Positions 11,301 to 22,169 are shown, numbered from the stretch's first letter. The stretch is DNA of 64,000 bases from Spirometra erinaceieuropaei (GCA_902702965.1 CACRXP010000662.1:48255-112254); one strand, 5' to 3'. Made by a program: numbers and translations. The notes: a model not told the origin generated them from the sequence alone.

Positions 11301-13550
11301 GAACACGTTTCATCACACAACAATATTCAAGCCGTCAGGAATATCCTCGTGTTGGTGGGAACAAAAACTGGCTAGGAAGTTCATGCCTGGCAAGTCGCCA
11401 AATTGCGACACACCTGAAAAGCAATTATGCTCAAGTTGGGTGTTTAGACCGAGACATTTCTTCGATAGCTCCTTACCTTTTGTGCAATCAGGCAGGGATT
11501 GCACGTTCAGTTCGATGTTGCACAGCCTTATGATGTGTTCGTTGGCAAAGTGTATTCCAGAAGCAAATATTGCAAAGGCGGTCCAATGTGAAGGCATTAG
11601 TAGTGCAGGGAGTAGTGCAGGAAGTAGCGTAGAAACTGATGTTTCTGCGCTTCAGGACGGTGATAGAGTGAAGGCAGGCTGGAAAATGGCAGCATATTCA
11701 CATTCCAAACTGGCAGCCAACTATGCCCGACCTAATTAAAAATCAAACATTTTACGAATTTTAGCCGTCGTACAGGACTTGACAAGTACGACAACCACGA
11801 CGACGACGAAGACCAGAGGAGCAACAACAACTACAGCAAAACCGAACCCCATTGGCAAGTTTTCATCATATTTTTACGTCAGTCTTAGTGACTAAGAACC
11901 CACTCCATTTAAATAATATCACTGGTTTAGTTTTTTTAATGTTGCAGGACTTTAAAGCAGAAGTTGTTATTCCCGGACTATCATAAACCCACCTGTACAA
12001 GGAATTCAACCATTCCAGTATCAGACATGAGACAGATTGGCGCATTAGCGATATGGCACCGGATATGGCAGGGCTGGCGGGTCTTTTGAGTGTCCATATT
12101 GTTGTGAACTCTGCTTTCGTGGAAGCATATATGATCGTATAAGTCCATGCAATGAGTGAGTATGCGCCTACTATGCGGGCAATGCAGACGGATGTATATC
12201 GGGACTCAGGCCACTGGCGAACAGGTCTTTGGACAATGGATTTGCAAGTGACAGACCAGACCGATGTATGAGGTGAATGTGCAATCACAATGTGGGCAGG
12301 CTGGGATTGAGTTCGTATTGCTGGCGATGGGTTCGGAGGTATTGAAGACAGTAGTTGACAGGACGTAGGGTGTCGTCTCATTGGCCGAAGTGGCAAGGAA
12401 ATTGGTGGTATAGGTGGACCTGGCGGTCGTGGTCGCCATGATCGACGCAAGGATTTGGGGGGAGGACAGGATGGCGCCGACGTTTGAGGGCGACAGGACA
12501 TCTCAGTGTGATCACTGGTGTCAAAGTGTGGTACTTATCGTGGGGTTCCACACAGGAATAACAGTAGTTTTGTTGTTCGGGAAAGTAGGCGTTGGGGTTG
12601 CCAGGTCATGTTTGCATTGCGTCCAAATGTTTCATACCAGACCGATTCGCGTGTGCAATGTGCGTTGCCAGAGGGGATGTGAGGGGAGAAGTTTTCTGTT
12701 GGCATTGCGGACCCGAGGAGTTTGTGAATCTCGAACTGCTCTTTTGGATTTGACAGCAGCGGTCCGGTTTAATTCGTAGATTACTGCGCAAGTCTCCACT
12801 GTCTTCCAATCCGGTCTGTCTTGCGCGAGGTCCTCTCAGGTCTCCGGGTTGCCATGCGGTCGCTGCAGACAATACCCCAGAGTTCGTATCCTTAGCATTT
12901 TGAGTATGACGCTAGGCATGCTGTGGCAAGATGTGGACATTAAAAAACACGGAAGTAGTTTAACCTATATTTCTATCCGTCGATTAGCAGAACGTCATAT
13001 CATGTTGTTCTTGACCATTCAACCACACGAACAATCCCTTTTATATTTTATATTCCTCAGGAGATAACACAGGCGCAGCGACTACAAAGAGTAAGTTACC
13101 AATCGCAGTTGACTAACTGATGGCACAAACAGAAGCATTAAATAAAAGCCCAGACAAACGTTCCTCCGATTTTGTGCCTGCATGTCGTCACCGTATGTGT
13201 TGTAGCTCATCGATCATTCCCTGCGCTCTTACTCAACATGGAATTCATGCAAATGCATTATTTGAGACGCACAACCACCTGTCGTAGAAGGGAGTCCCAG
13301 TTAAAACCCTCTGTGTGTCACATGAGCGCAGATTCTCATTACGCACTGAAGCGTGCAATTTATGTTTGTTGTTATCGATTCGATTAAGAGTTGGATCATT
13401 TTACTCAACGCTGTCATTTGTAATTCAACTATTTGAGTCAACTCAGATGCAACTGCACGTTGCTAATGCTTTTTCTATTCGCACAATACAGACGGTTGCC
13501 GTGAAAATGAAGTCTATAAAGAGCCCCTGTGTTTTGACTCCAGACTTTAG
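2319..13550 (+). CDS. Gene 1: micro-exon gene encoding a modular acidic/Thr-rich protein (5' end off window)
   Basis: Exons at 2319-2333, 3523-3534, 4072-4086, 5037-5195, 7950-7964, 8813-8827, 11765-11854, 13061-13090 and 13492-13550 (stop TAG 13548-13550) join in one open frame. All internal exons are multiples of 3 nt and every junction is phase 1. All introns are GT-AG, mostly GTAAGT, except one GC-AG. Predicted order of peptides: DDITY, EYYD, LDDPD, a 53-residue Thr-rich block, DYNYY, YDDSD, a 30-residue Thr-rich block, GDNTGAATTK, and a C-terminal tail with two Cys. The signal-peptide exon is not in the window; by analogy with gene 2 it should lie to the left. The architecture matches flatworm micro-exon genes, which encode secreted variable proteins; the sequence itself matches none that I recognise. 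Exons 1 to 7 are supported by paralogous copies in gene 2 or within the gene; the last two have no second copy and are less certain. Confidence 0.68.
3523..3534 (+). CDS. Gene 1 micro-exon alpha-1, 12 nt
   Basis: Exon AGTATTACGACC lies between acceptor ttttccttctag and donor gtaagt. Phase 1 gives E-Y-Y-D. The gene 2 copy (53203-53214) keeps the length and both splice sites while the peptide changes to D-F-Y-N. The flanking introns are homologous to those around 7950 and 60540, so all four are one exon class. Confidence 0.7.
4072..4086 (+). CDS. Gene 1 micro-exon beta-1, 15 nt
   Basis: Exon TTGACGATCCTGATC sits between acceptor attccttttag and donor gtaagt, 537 nt after alpha-1. Phase 1 gives L-D-D-P-D. 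It belongs to a class of five similar exons (with 8813, 53758, 55754, 61381) that share the core GACNNTNCTGA and homologous flanks. Confidence 0.72.
5037..5195 (+). CDS. Gene 1 gamma-1 exon: 53-residue Thr/Arg-rich mucin-like block
   Basis: The exon starts after acceptor gcgaattccag and ends at donor gtaagt (5196); 159 nt, phase 1 at both ends. It encodes PVVEELTNTTP, then runs of five, four and six threonines broken by basic turns (TKRAP, TRAAV, TTRRPPTGRRK), ending KSVPPI. About 21 of 53 residues are Thr and about 8 are Arg or Lys. Thr/Pro-rich stretches of this kind are typical O-glycosylation acceptors. The gene 2 copy (57896-58054) is exactly the same length and stays open despite roughly one base change in ten, which argues for coding constraint. 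Confidence 0.8.
5577..7240. repeat. Cassette repeat A, copy 2 (intron between gamma-1 and alpha-2)
   Basis: About 90% similar by eye to copy 1 over its first kilobase and to 58436-60170 throughout. It begins aagatttggatctccataag. The 7240-7950 remainder of the intron has no gene-like feature and is homologous to 60170-60540 in part. Confidence 0.8.
7950..7964 (+). CDS. Gene 1 micro-exon alpha-2, 15 nt
   Basis: Exon ATTATAACTACTATT sits between acceptor tttctcctttag and donor gtaagt and reads D-Y-N-Y-Y in phase 1. Its gene 2 copy (60540-60554) differs by one silent base in the third codon (TAT/TAC). Confidence 0.75.
8465..8652. repeat. Degenerate telomere-like CCCTAA tract in an intron
   Basis: Dense cctaaccc/ctaaccct/aacccctaac words over about 190 nt, including ctaacccctaaccctaaccc, just upstream of beta-2. 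It resembles decayed TTAGGG-type telomeric DNA. A more diverged homologous tract is at 61055-61255 in the same intron of gene 2. Confidence 0.65.
8813..8827 (+). CDS. Gene 1 micro-exon beta-2, 15 nt
   Basis: Exon ATGACGATTCTGATC follows acceptor tttttccttttag and precedes gtaagt. It reads Y-D-D-S-D in phase 1. Its gene 2 copy (61381-61395) differs only at the last base. Confidence 0.75.
9395..9506. repeat. Dispersed repeat T, copy 1
   Basis: Shares caccgatc...tacgga, actcgttccg, acaggctct, cgagcccaaccagcagccgc and gcgcatgatatagg with 18875-18985. The segment is absent from the homologous intron of gene 2 near 61935, so it inserted after the gene duplication. Confidence 0.65.
9508..9573. other. 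Short perfect-like hairpin
   Basis: Arms agaatagcattaccgacaaag (9508-9528) and ctttgtcagtaatactattct (9553-9573) pair along their length with two mismatches around a loop of 24 nt. It is part of the insertion relative to gene 2. Confidence 0.6.
9684..10932. mobile_element. Foldback element, copy 1 (long inverted terminal repeats)
   Basis: The arm at 9684-9942 is the inverted, diverged match of 10685-10932: aaccgaaattctgaaatg at 9705 faces catttcagaatttcggtt near 10890, and ttaccttgggatg faces catcccaaggtaa. The centre carries no recognisable ORF. A second copy is at the same intron position in gene 2 (62048-62992) and a third, left-truncated, at 38484-39012. A Penelope-like 3' fragment is inserted at 10370-10685. 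Confidence 0.7.
10370..10685 (-). mobile_element. 3' end of a Penelope-like element inserted in the foldback element
   Basis: The block is missing from the other two foldback copies, so it is an insertion. On the minus strand it reads a Pro/Ser/Thr-rich open tail ending SSVTMPPLTFHFV and a stop, then a core resembling a hammerhead ribozyme (CTGACGA, an internal GGTTG/CAACC stem, then CGAAAA) at about 10455-10495. Penelope-like elements commonly carry such motifs past the end of the ORF. Confidence 0.55.
11598..11636. repeat. 12-bp tandem repeat, three units
   Basis: Three imperfect copies of agtagtgcaggg/agtagtgcagga/agtagcgtagaa in the intron before gamma-2. No function is apparent. Confidence 0.6.
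11765..11854 (+). CDS. Gene 1 gamma-2 exon: short Thr-rich block with a GC donor
   Basis: A 90-nt exon, phase 1 at both ends. It is clearly paralogous to gamma-1 at its start (PVVQDLTST) and end (KPNPI) but is 23 codons shorter, with a single run of seven threonines then TKTRGATTTT. The upstream 70 nt also matches the sequence before gamma-1 (4950-5036). The donor is gcaagt instead of gtaagt, a recognised minor class of U2 splice site. There is no independent copy in the window because the corresponding part of gene 2 is off the right edge. Confidence 0.6.
11990..12880 (-). pseudogene. Decayed LINE C-terminus with C2H2 zinc fingers
   Basis: The minus strand keeps one complete finger, CPHCDCTFTSYIGLVCHLQIH (12236-12298; C-x2-C-x12-H-x3-H), then after an in-frame TGA a second with one Cys lost (CPHSRRILTHCMDLYDHICFH). 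Further upstream, about 12620-12700, is a third that has lost its Cys residues but keeps RTLHTRIGLV. The order (degenerate finger, Thr/Pro-rich linker, paired fingers with IGLV.HL.IH spacing) is what I know from the 3' end of abundant LINE ORFs in diphyllobothriid tapeworms. Several stops and frameshifts make it non-functional. It lies in the intron between gamma-2 and the 30-nt exon of gene 1, in opposite orientation. Confidence 0.7.
13061..13090 (+). CDS. Gene 1 micro-exon, 30 nt
   Basis: Acceptor tatattcctcag and donor gtaagt bound a 30-nt exon, phase 1 at both ends, reading GDNTGAATTK. Length, phase and donor fit the rest of the gene. There is no second copy in the window, so support is splice-site and frame logic only. 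Confidence 0.5.
13492..13550 (+). CDS. Gene 1 probable terminal exon with stop
   Basis: A branch-like tgctaat and the pyrimidine tract ttttctattc precede acceptor acaatacag at 13491. In phase 1 the exon reads NGCRENEVYKEPLCFDSRL then TAG. It ends the protein with a short tail holding two cysteines. GATAAA follows directly and AATAAT lies near 13630, but no canonical AATAAA is close, so the 3' end is not fixed. A possible alternative exon lies at 13718-13738. Confidence 0.45.
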
Positions 13551-16500
13551 ATAAAAGTTTTAAGGAAGCTCAGGGTTTGGGCCTTTAAAGTTCGCCCTCA
13601 TAGGCGTCGCGACTATTGGGGCAGACGGAAATCCATAATAATTTGAGGAAGTTCCTTTGTCAGAAAATGCAGTTCTTACCATTTAAATTGACACTTACGT
13701 TATTTCGGTCCTTTTAGGTCCGATGATATTCACAGTGGGTAAGCAGTACATTGTGTGGCCGACGTGTCGAAAAGTTTACAAGCGTGTGTTATGTCAGTAT
13801 CAGCAAACCATGACACTCGCAGCCTAAAATGCGCCGACCGTTCCCTGAGATCTGATTCCCTGTTCGTAGATGCCCTTGCGATCCCACTGGATATACAAGC
13901 TGTGGGCATGGCTGTCCAGTCATCATCGTCCTTCTGACCACTGCTGGGGTGTTGTTGTTTTAGGTCAAAAAACCTGGTCATTTGCTATGTGGACCAGGGG
14001 GTGTGGAGTGGTTCCGCCAAGATGAGGCTCGACCGTGCCATCCACTTACGCCCTCCCCAATTCCGGTATTCCTGACTCTGTGTTGACACCGAGTCCTGGA
14101 GAGGAGTGGGGAAGAGGAAGTGTCATAAATAGAACTCAAGTCTACCATCACTATAAATTAGTTTGCGAACATGTTGCCGTGTTTGTTGCACCTTAATGTG
14201 TAACATGCGGTGGACATCGTGGGCAACGATGGTTGAACTGTGGTGTGGGCGACGTATTGCCTTTCGTTGGTTTCATTGGCACTTCCTTAAATTTGCGTGA
14301 AACTCGACTTCTTAACCATATTCAAGGTAATCGATAAGAGATGTTCTTGTGAGACAATGATAAGTGGATAAGTGGAATTAACGGCTATGCTTACACTCTG
14401 CAATTAGAGACATCGACAGCCCCTTCCAAATAGGTTCTCCGAAGTAGGCTTTCCTTCTCTAATGCAAGACTGTTTATCACTTTCAATTTGTTTGAATGGA
14501 CCACATTCATTATAGCAGAATCTGGACAATGCTCGAAATTTACCTAAAACTCTCCTTTGTTTTATATGATCTTGCGTTTTTTTACTAAATACCTATCCCA
14601 CTGTTTTAGCATTGTCGTCGATCGCTGCGTTCTGCGTCGTTGGAATGCCTTAGCCGTAAATACTATGAGTGCTAGCAAATAAACAATCTTGGTGAATAAG
14701 TCTACTCTCCTTTGCCTTAAAGGATGCACCACATGACACGGGACGGATGCAGGGCATAGGTTGAGATAGACTTACAGAAACATGCTGATTCGTCTAGGCC
14801 ACTTTTAATGGACACTTAAACAAGTCCGAGCGTCCCCATTTTTGGTCGCCTTTAGTGCGCCCTCGTGGGTTAGGGCAGCGCAGTTGGACTTAACATCGCC
14901 GGAGCTTTTATTAAACATTCATTGGCGCCAGACTAGATGATAGTTTGCAATGTTACTTTTAGACCTATTCCCATGCACACCCAATAGACAAATATGATGA
15001 ACAGTTGTGTATAACTCGTTATTATTCATTCAAAATTAGTTCGGAATTATTCAGTATATATTTGGGATATAGGGAGGGACTTGAAACCCTCTCCACAGAC
15101 CCGCTGGTGAAAAAAAACACGTGTCTGCATAGCAACCTGGATAGCTTATATCAATCACTGATGGCGAGGAAATTAATGGCCACCAAATACGCTCCCGTCA
15201 AATTTTTATGCAAATGTCCTAATGTTCTTCGCCAAAACAACCAAATGCAGCAGTCTGTCCCGTTGTCCAACGTGAGACTAAACAGATCTGTACTTCAATT
15301 TTGGCGCCTTTAGTCTTCGAATTTTATTAAATGTTATAAACATGGGTCGTTTGTACTTTACAGAGTGAACTTACTGAAGGCGAAACACTAATATAGCGGA
15401 CGGAAACAGAGAACAAAGAGATTAAGTAGATCTGCAGGACCATCGTTGATCGGTGTCATCTAACATAAATTATTACTTAGGAGACACCGACAGTCACTAG
15501 TTTTTATTCGCTCTCAGTTTGGTTCCAGGGGACTAGACAGCGCAGTCGGAATTTCGACCCAATGGGCTTCTAATACAATAAACAATGGTAGGTGTTACTT
15601 ACTGACTTCAAAACTGTGGTTCATATGCGAAGCTTCTGTGAAGCGTATCACCATGCACACTTAGAGGACTGTTATCGACTGCGGGAGAGGTGTAGAGTCA
15701 CGACCTTACGTGAAAGAATGACATAACCACGCTCTTCACGGCTGGCAAGCCATAGGTCGGGATATTCCGGTGCACTTAAGTTCCCATTATAAATAAGGAA
15801 CCGTTTAACGAGTTGGGAACTGTGAGTTCGCGGGCTGTGAGAAGAAAGTTGTTGTCCCCAGCACACGCTTCCCCACTCTTCCGTCTACTCGTTGGTCGAC
15901 AATAGGAAACGTCCAATTTTGGTTTTGATTTCATTTGATGCAATCTATCTAGAACTGCGGGAGCAGGTTCTTGCCTTAAATCGGTGTTAAATTAGAGCGC
16001 CCTAAACTCTCCAGCAGTGTACGATTTCATGAGCTGAGCGTTAGAAATCATGGCAAGTCATCAATTAATGTTCTTCTACGTAACAACCCATTGAGGGTTT
16101 TTTTACAAATGACTAAGTAAATCTGGGCAGAAGCAGCGCCGAATGCGAAGCGATGGAAGAGCTAACCAATGAAAGCCATGGGAAGGACAACCCAGCTGTC
16201 AATTGGTGACCAAGCTCAACCAAACCGGATCGTCTGCGACAGGACCGATTAGATGGTAGTCGTGGGAGGCATTTATACCAAATGGGTGCAGAAATTAAGA
16301 CTGTTAATTCCCAAGCAACTGCAAACGAACGAGGTGAATGGCGAAGGTAAGAACAAAACCGATATATTAGAAGAAAATATTGAAGAATATAACGCGAAGT
16401 GGACCGCTATGAAACGGAGCTGTTTGCAGTCTGTAGATGTCAATTAAGCCGCTCCGAATGTTAAAAAAATTAAGAAATAATTAATTGAGTAAGATTTTGC

Positions 16501-18720
16501 CGCTGAAAATTGTTAATAATTACTTTGTCCTCTGAATGGGCCGGATAATACAAGACAAAGGAAACTGAGACCTCCAAAAGGAAAACAATCGTTCGCAAAT
16601 GTAATAAAATTGATCATCGGTTAGCTCTTTATTTAATAATACATCTACTGTGTATTTACGAAAATTATTGTATAAGTGCATCATATATTCCATATAGGTG
16701 GGACATGGCCGATGGTGTGGACAATGTTAGTGCAATTCGGACTGTATCTAATACAACTCTTTCAATATACATGTAGTTTAGAGCAGGAGAAACAAATGAC
16801 TCGAAAAAGGTTGACATTTTAAAGGATACCATGGTTACCAAACTAAAACCGCAAGTTAGCTTTTACTATTTAGTCGAGGAGAGTTAAATAAACCTTCGTA
16901 CAAATTGTTAGACACAATCGAGTGAAGAAATTTTGGCCCATCAAACTTATGAACACGTCGTGTTATCTTCGAAGTATGTCTTGTTGGAGTCGTGCTTAAT
17001 AAAAAGAACCACCATTGCAAGCTCAAATTGAGATTAAGAAAAAAACGCACCAAAAAGCGTTCGAAATCTCCCGTTTGAGGACCTAACAGACCAGAGGGGT
17101 CCCCGATGAGCTTTATAAACACAATAGAAATCAGGACATCTTGACAGTCAACACGCTGCCGCAGCGTAAGTTACATACGTAAGAACGCCCTTATCTACTC
17201 ACTCGCAAAATATCCTGCCCCGTCAATAGCCGTCTAGAAAAAAATCCTAACACACGGCTGTGGAAAATGCGCGTTGCATATATATTGGGACCGTGACACA
17301 TTCATTACGATGCACAGCTTACAGCTCCTAACGTTTTTCTAAAAAATGATTTGTTTGCGGACAAGCGAGAGTGCTTTAATCATGAGGTCGGGAGCAGTCT
17401 CGGCCACATGGAAATATGGAATTGAGCCTAATAGTCAATCAGCCATCCTATAATGAATCCCCTTTAGCGGTTGGAAGCGCAGCTCGACGCAAATGAATGT
17501 GGCAGGTTTCCAATGGGTCCTGCGTAAGGCTGTTTAAATGACGCAAACTCGCATGTCACGATATGCAAATTGACATCCTCCCACAAACCAGGCAAGACGT
17601 GTACGCGGAATGGACTTCATATTAGCCACATGGCAAAACCGACCACACACTATTAGTGCGCCTGTCAGAAAAGCATCTTATTCTTCGTCTTGACAGGTCT
17701 CCTACTTTAATGTTGCTTGTAATGGCGATAATGATTATGATATTGACACTTCTACGACCGTGGTTGTCAAATTCGTTTTAAAAGCCTGATTTCACAACCA
17801 ATCTCAAGTTAAAACTGCAAGCATTTTAAATGGCCTGATAGCGATGGGCGTTTGTGCACGCCAGATTTTGGAGTTGTATTTTATTTTTGCCTTGCTTTAA
17901 TCACGAAAATAACACATGCGTGAGGATATCATCAGAGAAAACTGATTATCGCTGTCTTCCTTAAAACAGTCTTAATTCATGCCTGCCGTGAACTTTGGCA
18001 TGCAAGTGCTGAACGTCTTCTATCCGGTTGATTTTCCAGACAAGTTGTTTTACTTGGAGTGTCTGCAAGCATTTGTTGTCGGGAGGTATTTCATAACTTG
18101 CAGTGGCAAATGTCCTGAGATGAGCGACAGAAGGCATTCTTGGCAGTGCGATGGAGTATAAGCAGGATTAACAGAATTGTGCTTTCACGATCTCCAACCG
18201 TAATAAAGGTCCTATTTATCCACGTCTAAAACATGCGAGGTTTTTATATGACTAAGTATACAGGTGTGCTCAAACGCCTAATTCTCTGAAGTTGTGACCG
18301 AAATATCGCCTAAACGGCCGCCAATAAGTTTCCGGATAATGTTTCATTAGGGCTATGTTCACACAGGTTTCAGGGTCTTGGCACAACTAGTCAGCATATG
18401 AGTGGTTACTTAACGGAAAAATGATTGCTTGCCTGCCTATTTTTCAGTTTACTTTAAATGGTCCATTACGCTAAGAAGTGAGTCATAAAATATTATTAGA
18501 GATCAGGGCTCCTTTAAAGAAGCAAATGATTCTGAATGTTTCCTCATGGGCTGCTATTCCATGGAACACGTACTGCCTTTGGATATTTAATCTGTGACTA
18601 ACAAAGGAATCTAACCGTTAGTAAGTCTACGAAAGTCTGCATACTCAAATCAATACCTTCATCATAAGCCAAATAGTAAGCTTAAATAGGTGGATACCTT
18701 ACACTTATTTCTTCATGTGC
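13551..18720. other. Intergenic, no recognised gene
   Basis: No long ORF, RNA gene or repeat with a second copy in the window was found. Two weak splice-site pairs (13718-13738 and 17148-17165) are discussed separately. Open frames of 60-100 codons here (for example 15005-15313 plus and 16856-17122 minus) show no motif I recognise. Confidence 0.5.
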
Positions 18721-18729
18721 TTATTGTGC

Positions 18730-18985
18730 TTATTAGCCGTCGTTAACCGGTCATACCCAACTCCGAAGTGTGGAACACCCAAGCCTGGAACTCGCGACCT
18801 GTTAGTTAGAAGTCCACGCCTCTAACCACTGGACAACGAGCCCGTTGCCATGTAGGATTTCGATCGGGAATATAAAATGATAGGGGACGCTCACCGATCG
18901 CTATTACGGAAATCACTCGTTCCGATGTGCATTACAGGCTCTTACTCGAGCCCAACCAGCAGCCGCACAGCAGCGCATGATATAG
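18730..18985 (-). repeat. tRNA-headed SINE-like repeat (includes repeat T, copy 2)
   Basis: On the minus strand, 18843-18779 looks like a tRNA: GGGCTCG, an A-box-like TGTCCAGTGGTTAGAGGC and a B-box-like GGTCGCGAGTTCCAGGC. Adjacent bases 18875-18985 repeat the block at 9395-9506. The acceptor ends pair poorly, so a SINE-like derivative is more likely than a working tRNA. Confidence 0.55.
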
Positions 18986-18989
18986 GCGC

Positions 18990-20315
18990 TTTTGCCTATT
19001 AATAAGCACAGAAATTTCACTTAAAAGTTATGACGCTACTGAAAGTTAGTTCTTCTCAAAGTGTGGTTAAAATGATACCTCAATCGATGCATTTTAGTCT
19101 TTATTTTTTTGTAATAGTGACTTGCCTAGTCATTTTGGATAAAAAAAAGCGCGAACTAATTTTTGTCAGGACTGTTGCGTGTTGATGTCTTATGCATAAT
19201 CAGTAAACTCTAACGGGTTCGAAAATGCCCTACCTTTTGATTTGGTAGTCGGAACTTTAGGAATTTCCTTTATTCTTACTTTAGTGATCAAAATTCATCA
19301 CCAAATTTATTTGTTCAACGGCTATTAATGTGAAATGATTGTAAAGACTATCATACCGGTCCGCCGCTCTGCTACTTAGAGGTAACTCTCAACTGTGGCT
19401 ATTAATATCGCCGGCCAATAAAAATTGCCAGCTTACGTTCCAGGATTGACCATGGCTGTTCACTTGGCAAATCGACTCATAGAGGCGTAATGTATCACTG
19501 TAATGGGAACGTCCGTCTTTTTTTTACTACTCCTTTAAATACGGCAGCGCATCGATAATGAAATAGGTAGGAAAACTCGTCGAGAGTCACATACACAGAC
19601 TCCGACAGAGTCCTGATGGAAAATACACACTAGCCATTCAGGTTGCATAATTCGCGCATTGCACACTATCCTTTTAAGGTTTGAAACAATTTGTGTGGTT
19701 CATGCTGAAACATTATTTTTAGGTGTTAGCTCCATGCCATTAAATGTTGGGATTTTGTAACCCACTATCGCTGTCAGTAGGATTTCATTTTTAAACAAAA
19801 TACGGCATTTACGCAATATCTGATTTAGTTAATAAAGTGGTAACGAACATTTTACAGCATGAATTCGATTAGAAATCATGCCAAAAAATCAGTTTCTAAA
19901 TGAACTTTGGGCCGCCTGCAAAACCGCATTAAGCACTAATTGCTAGTTCGAGCAATACGAGTTATTTCCGTTAGGTTTTGACTCCCTTGTATAATTAAGG
20001 GTTACAATAAGAACCCCTAAAGGCTATTTTCGTTTTTTTTTAGTTTTGAAATAATAATTTGCCGTTGACCAGTAGCACACTATCTAATATTTGCTCAAGG
20101 GTGACAAAGCACGTTTTCTTCGCTCTCTTTAACACCCTTTGTCCCCCAGCTTTTTTCCATTTCGGTCCATATGGGGCAAACGCAGTCCTTGTTTATTTGA
20201 TTTTCATACCATGACGGTTTTTTATAATCTTGTCTCAAATTTAACTCGGCCAAGTAAAAATATCACCTATTTTTCCTCACAAGTTAATTAATATGGTATA
20301 AACCGCTGCAAAATT
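18990..20315. other. Intergenic, nothing recognised
   Basis: AT-rich sequence with homopolymer T and A runs, no coding potential or repeat that I could match inside the window. Confidence 0.5.
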
Positions 20316-20319
20316 TTTT

Positions 20320-21625
20320 ACACTCCATGCGATGTCCTGGTGATGTGTTCGAGAACCCATCAGTATGGTCACGCAAATAGAGCTTTTGATCCAGCGATCG
20401 CGTTTGCTTTTCAAAGAGAGCACCGTTATGCTTAACTATCGAGATACTGGGTACAAGACCTTATTTTATTGTCCAAACAGTTGCATACATAGAAGACTGT
20501 ATTATTGATGCAACGGGCCTTATAAAGTCAAGACGAAATATATACACCTGCAAATATTTACTATACTAACTACACAGGTATTAGCTAAAAGCCCCGACAC
20601 GCGTGTTTTGTCAATCTTGTTCCGCTGACTGACGCAAATTCGAGTGGTTCGGCTCATCACCGGATCCCCTCGTTTTCCCTGTGTACTTTCTGGTATATAA
20701 ACTTCAGTTGCCTTGTGTAATTTCAGAGGAAATTAATGCCCGAACTTGGAGTAAATCTTTCAAAACAGACCTTTCAAGCACAGTCCGAAAGATGATATGA
20801 ATATTTAGGTTGAACTCCATCAGCTACTATGGAATAACCACGTAATATTCACAACCCGCCTATAGGCAGCTAGTAGGATATAGTTGTGTAGTTCATATCG
20901 AGTTTCGGACCATGCCTGAAAAGTTCTGTTCTGAAAGATTTACTCCAAGATCGCGCACTCATTCCCTCGGAAATGAACCAAGGCAAGCATTTATACCATA
21001 AGCGTGTGCATAATTTTTCTCAAAAACCAAAACGGAGTTCAATTAAACAAATTTTCGTTGTTTACCGTGGAAAACTGAGTCTGTCAAGGGTTTTGGATGT
21101 ATTTAAAAGTCCTGTAATCGCCGGAACGAGAGTTGCATTGGTCTGAGGTTTCCAAGGCTTCCGACGATAATGCAGTTGTGTGAAATATACATACGCCATT
21201 GTTTCTTGCCTAAATTTTTCTGAATGAAATGAATGTTATAGGTTGCGTAATTTATAGCCGCTACTCCGTCTAATAAGTCACCTGCCATTGTTAAAGCAGC
21301 TGTATAATTTACGGTTAAGCAACGGCAAGCATGACGTACAGGATCGCCATTTGATTACTTCTAGTGAAGCTGGAGTTTGCCAAAATGTAGTTGGTTTGAG
21401 CTGTAGTTTGAAGCTCAAACAGACCTGAGATTAAACGGCTGCCGTCTTGGGTTCACACCGCATCGGAGAGGCTGAATGTACTTTGGAAGTATACGGAAGA
21501 TCGCAGCTCGTGTTGGAAGATCTCGAAATTTTCACTTTTGTTCCTACTGCTACGGTTTATCGGGGTTCTAGGTTGTCGTCAGGCAGTAAGGTTTGTAAAT
21601 GTAATTCACTTATGCTAGAAAATAT
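20320..21625 (+). repeat. Dispersed repeat R, copy 1, with internal palindrome
   Basis: Aligns in reverse orientation with 47945-48995: agaccttattttattgtccaaacag (in part) near 20460 matches the complement of 48870-48895, and cctgagattaaacggctgcc near 21425 matches 48065-48090. An internal inverted repeat has arms 20720-20801 and 20892-20975. No transposase or RT reading frame is visible, so it may be a non-autonomous element. Confidence 0.7.
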
Positions 21626-21745
21626 TTATATTGCGTCTCAACACTAAAACTATAGATAGTACAAATAAAAGACCGTTGAGGAGATTGTGGCGGTCAAGAA
21701 TGTGAGATCAAATTAAACCACGCACAATAATTTCGTTCCGTCTAA

Positions 21746-22146
21746 TGTCAGTAGTCAGGGCACTGTGAGAAATAGTTTATTCTGCACACAGGGTTTGTTG
21801 CCGTAATTTGGCTCTTTGCTTGCCACAGAGATAAGCCTCTGCTCACGGACAGCGTCAGTCGCGGTGTGATGCTTTTGCGGGAGTTAATGTCCGTGTCAGT
21901 TGAGGGGGGTGACTGGCTGAGTGTTGGTCGTGTGACTGGACAAATTAGGGGTGGAATGAGGGGGCGCACACTCACAAGGCCTCACGGGCATCAAGCCAGA
22001 GCGTTCGACGCGCGTGAGATGAGGAACGTTTGTGATCGGAGGTGTCCCAGTTCTAGCCGGCGGGGGTGACCGTGTGCCAACAACTGCCGATTCCATCATT
22101 CGACAAAACGGATCCGGAGAAAAGGGGGTCTGGAACGGCTGCTACA
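21746..22146 (-). mobile_element. 3' LTR of a Gypsy fragment
   Basis: On the minus strand the segment runs from tgtagcagccg to gactactgaca, follows a purine-rich gggtggag tract directly after the integrase reading frame, and contains an AATAAA-like signal (gcagaataaac). There is no partner LTR in the window, so the boundaries rest on TG...CA ends and position. Confidence 0.55.
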
Positions 22147-22169
22147 ACTCCACCCCAGACATCAAACGA

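Noticed and set aside
11188..11739. 183-codon plus-strand open frame
   Set aside because: Lies within intron sequence that aligns to 63.2-63.4 kb, where the frame is not kept; no motif.
17148..17165. Possible 18-nt exon tcaacacgctgccgcagc followed by gtaagt
   Set aside because: Symmetric length, but the acceptor lacks a pyrimidine tract, there is no paralog, and it lies outside both genes.
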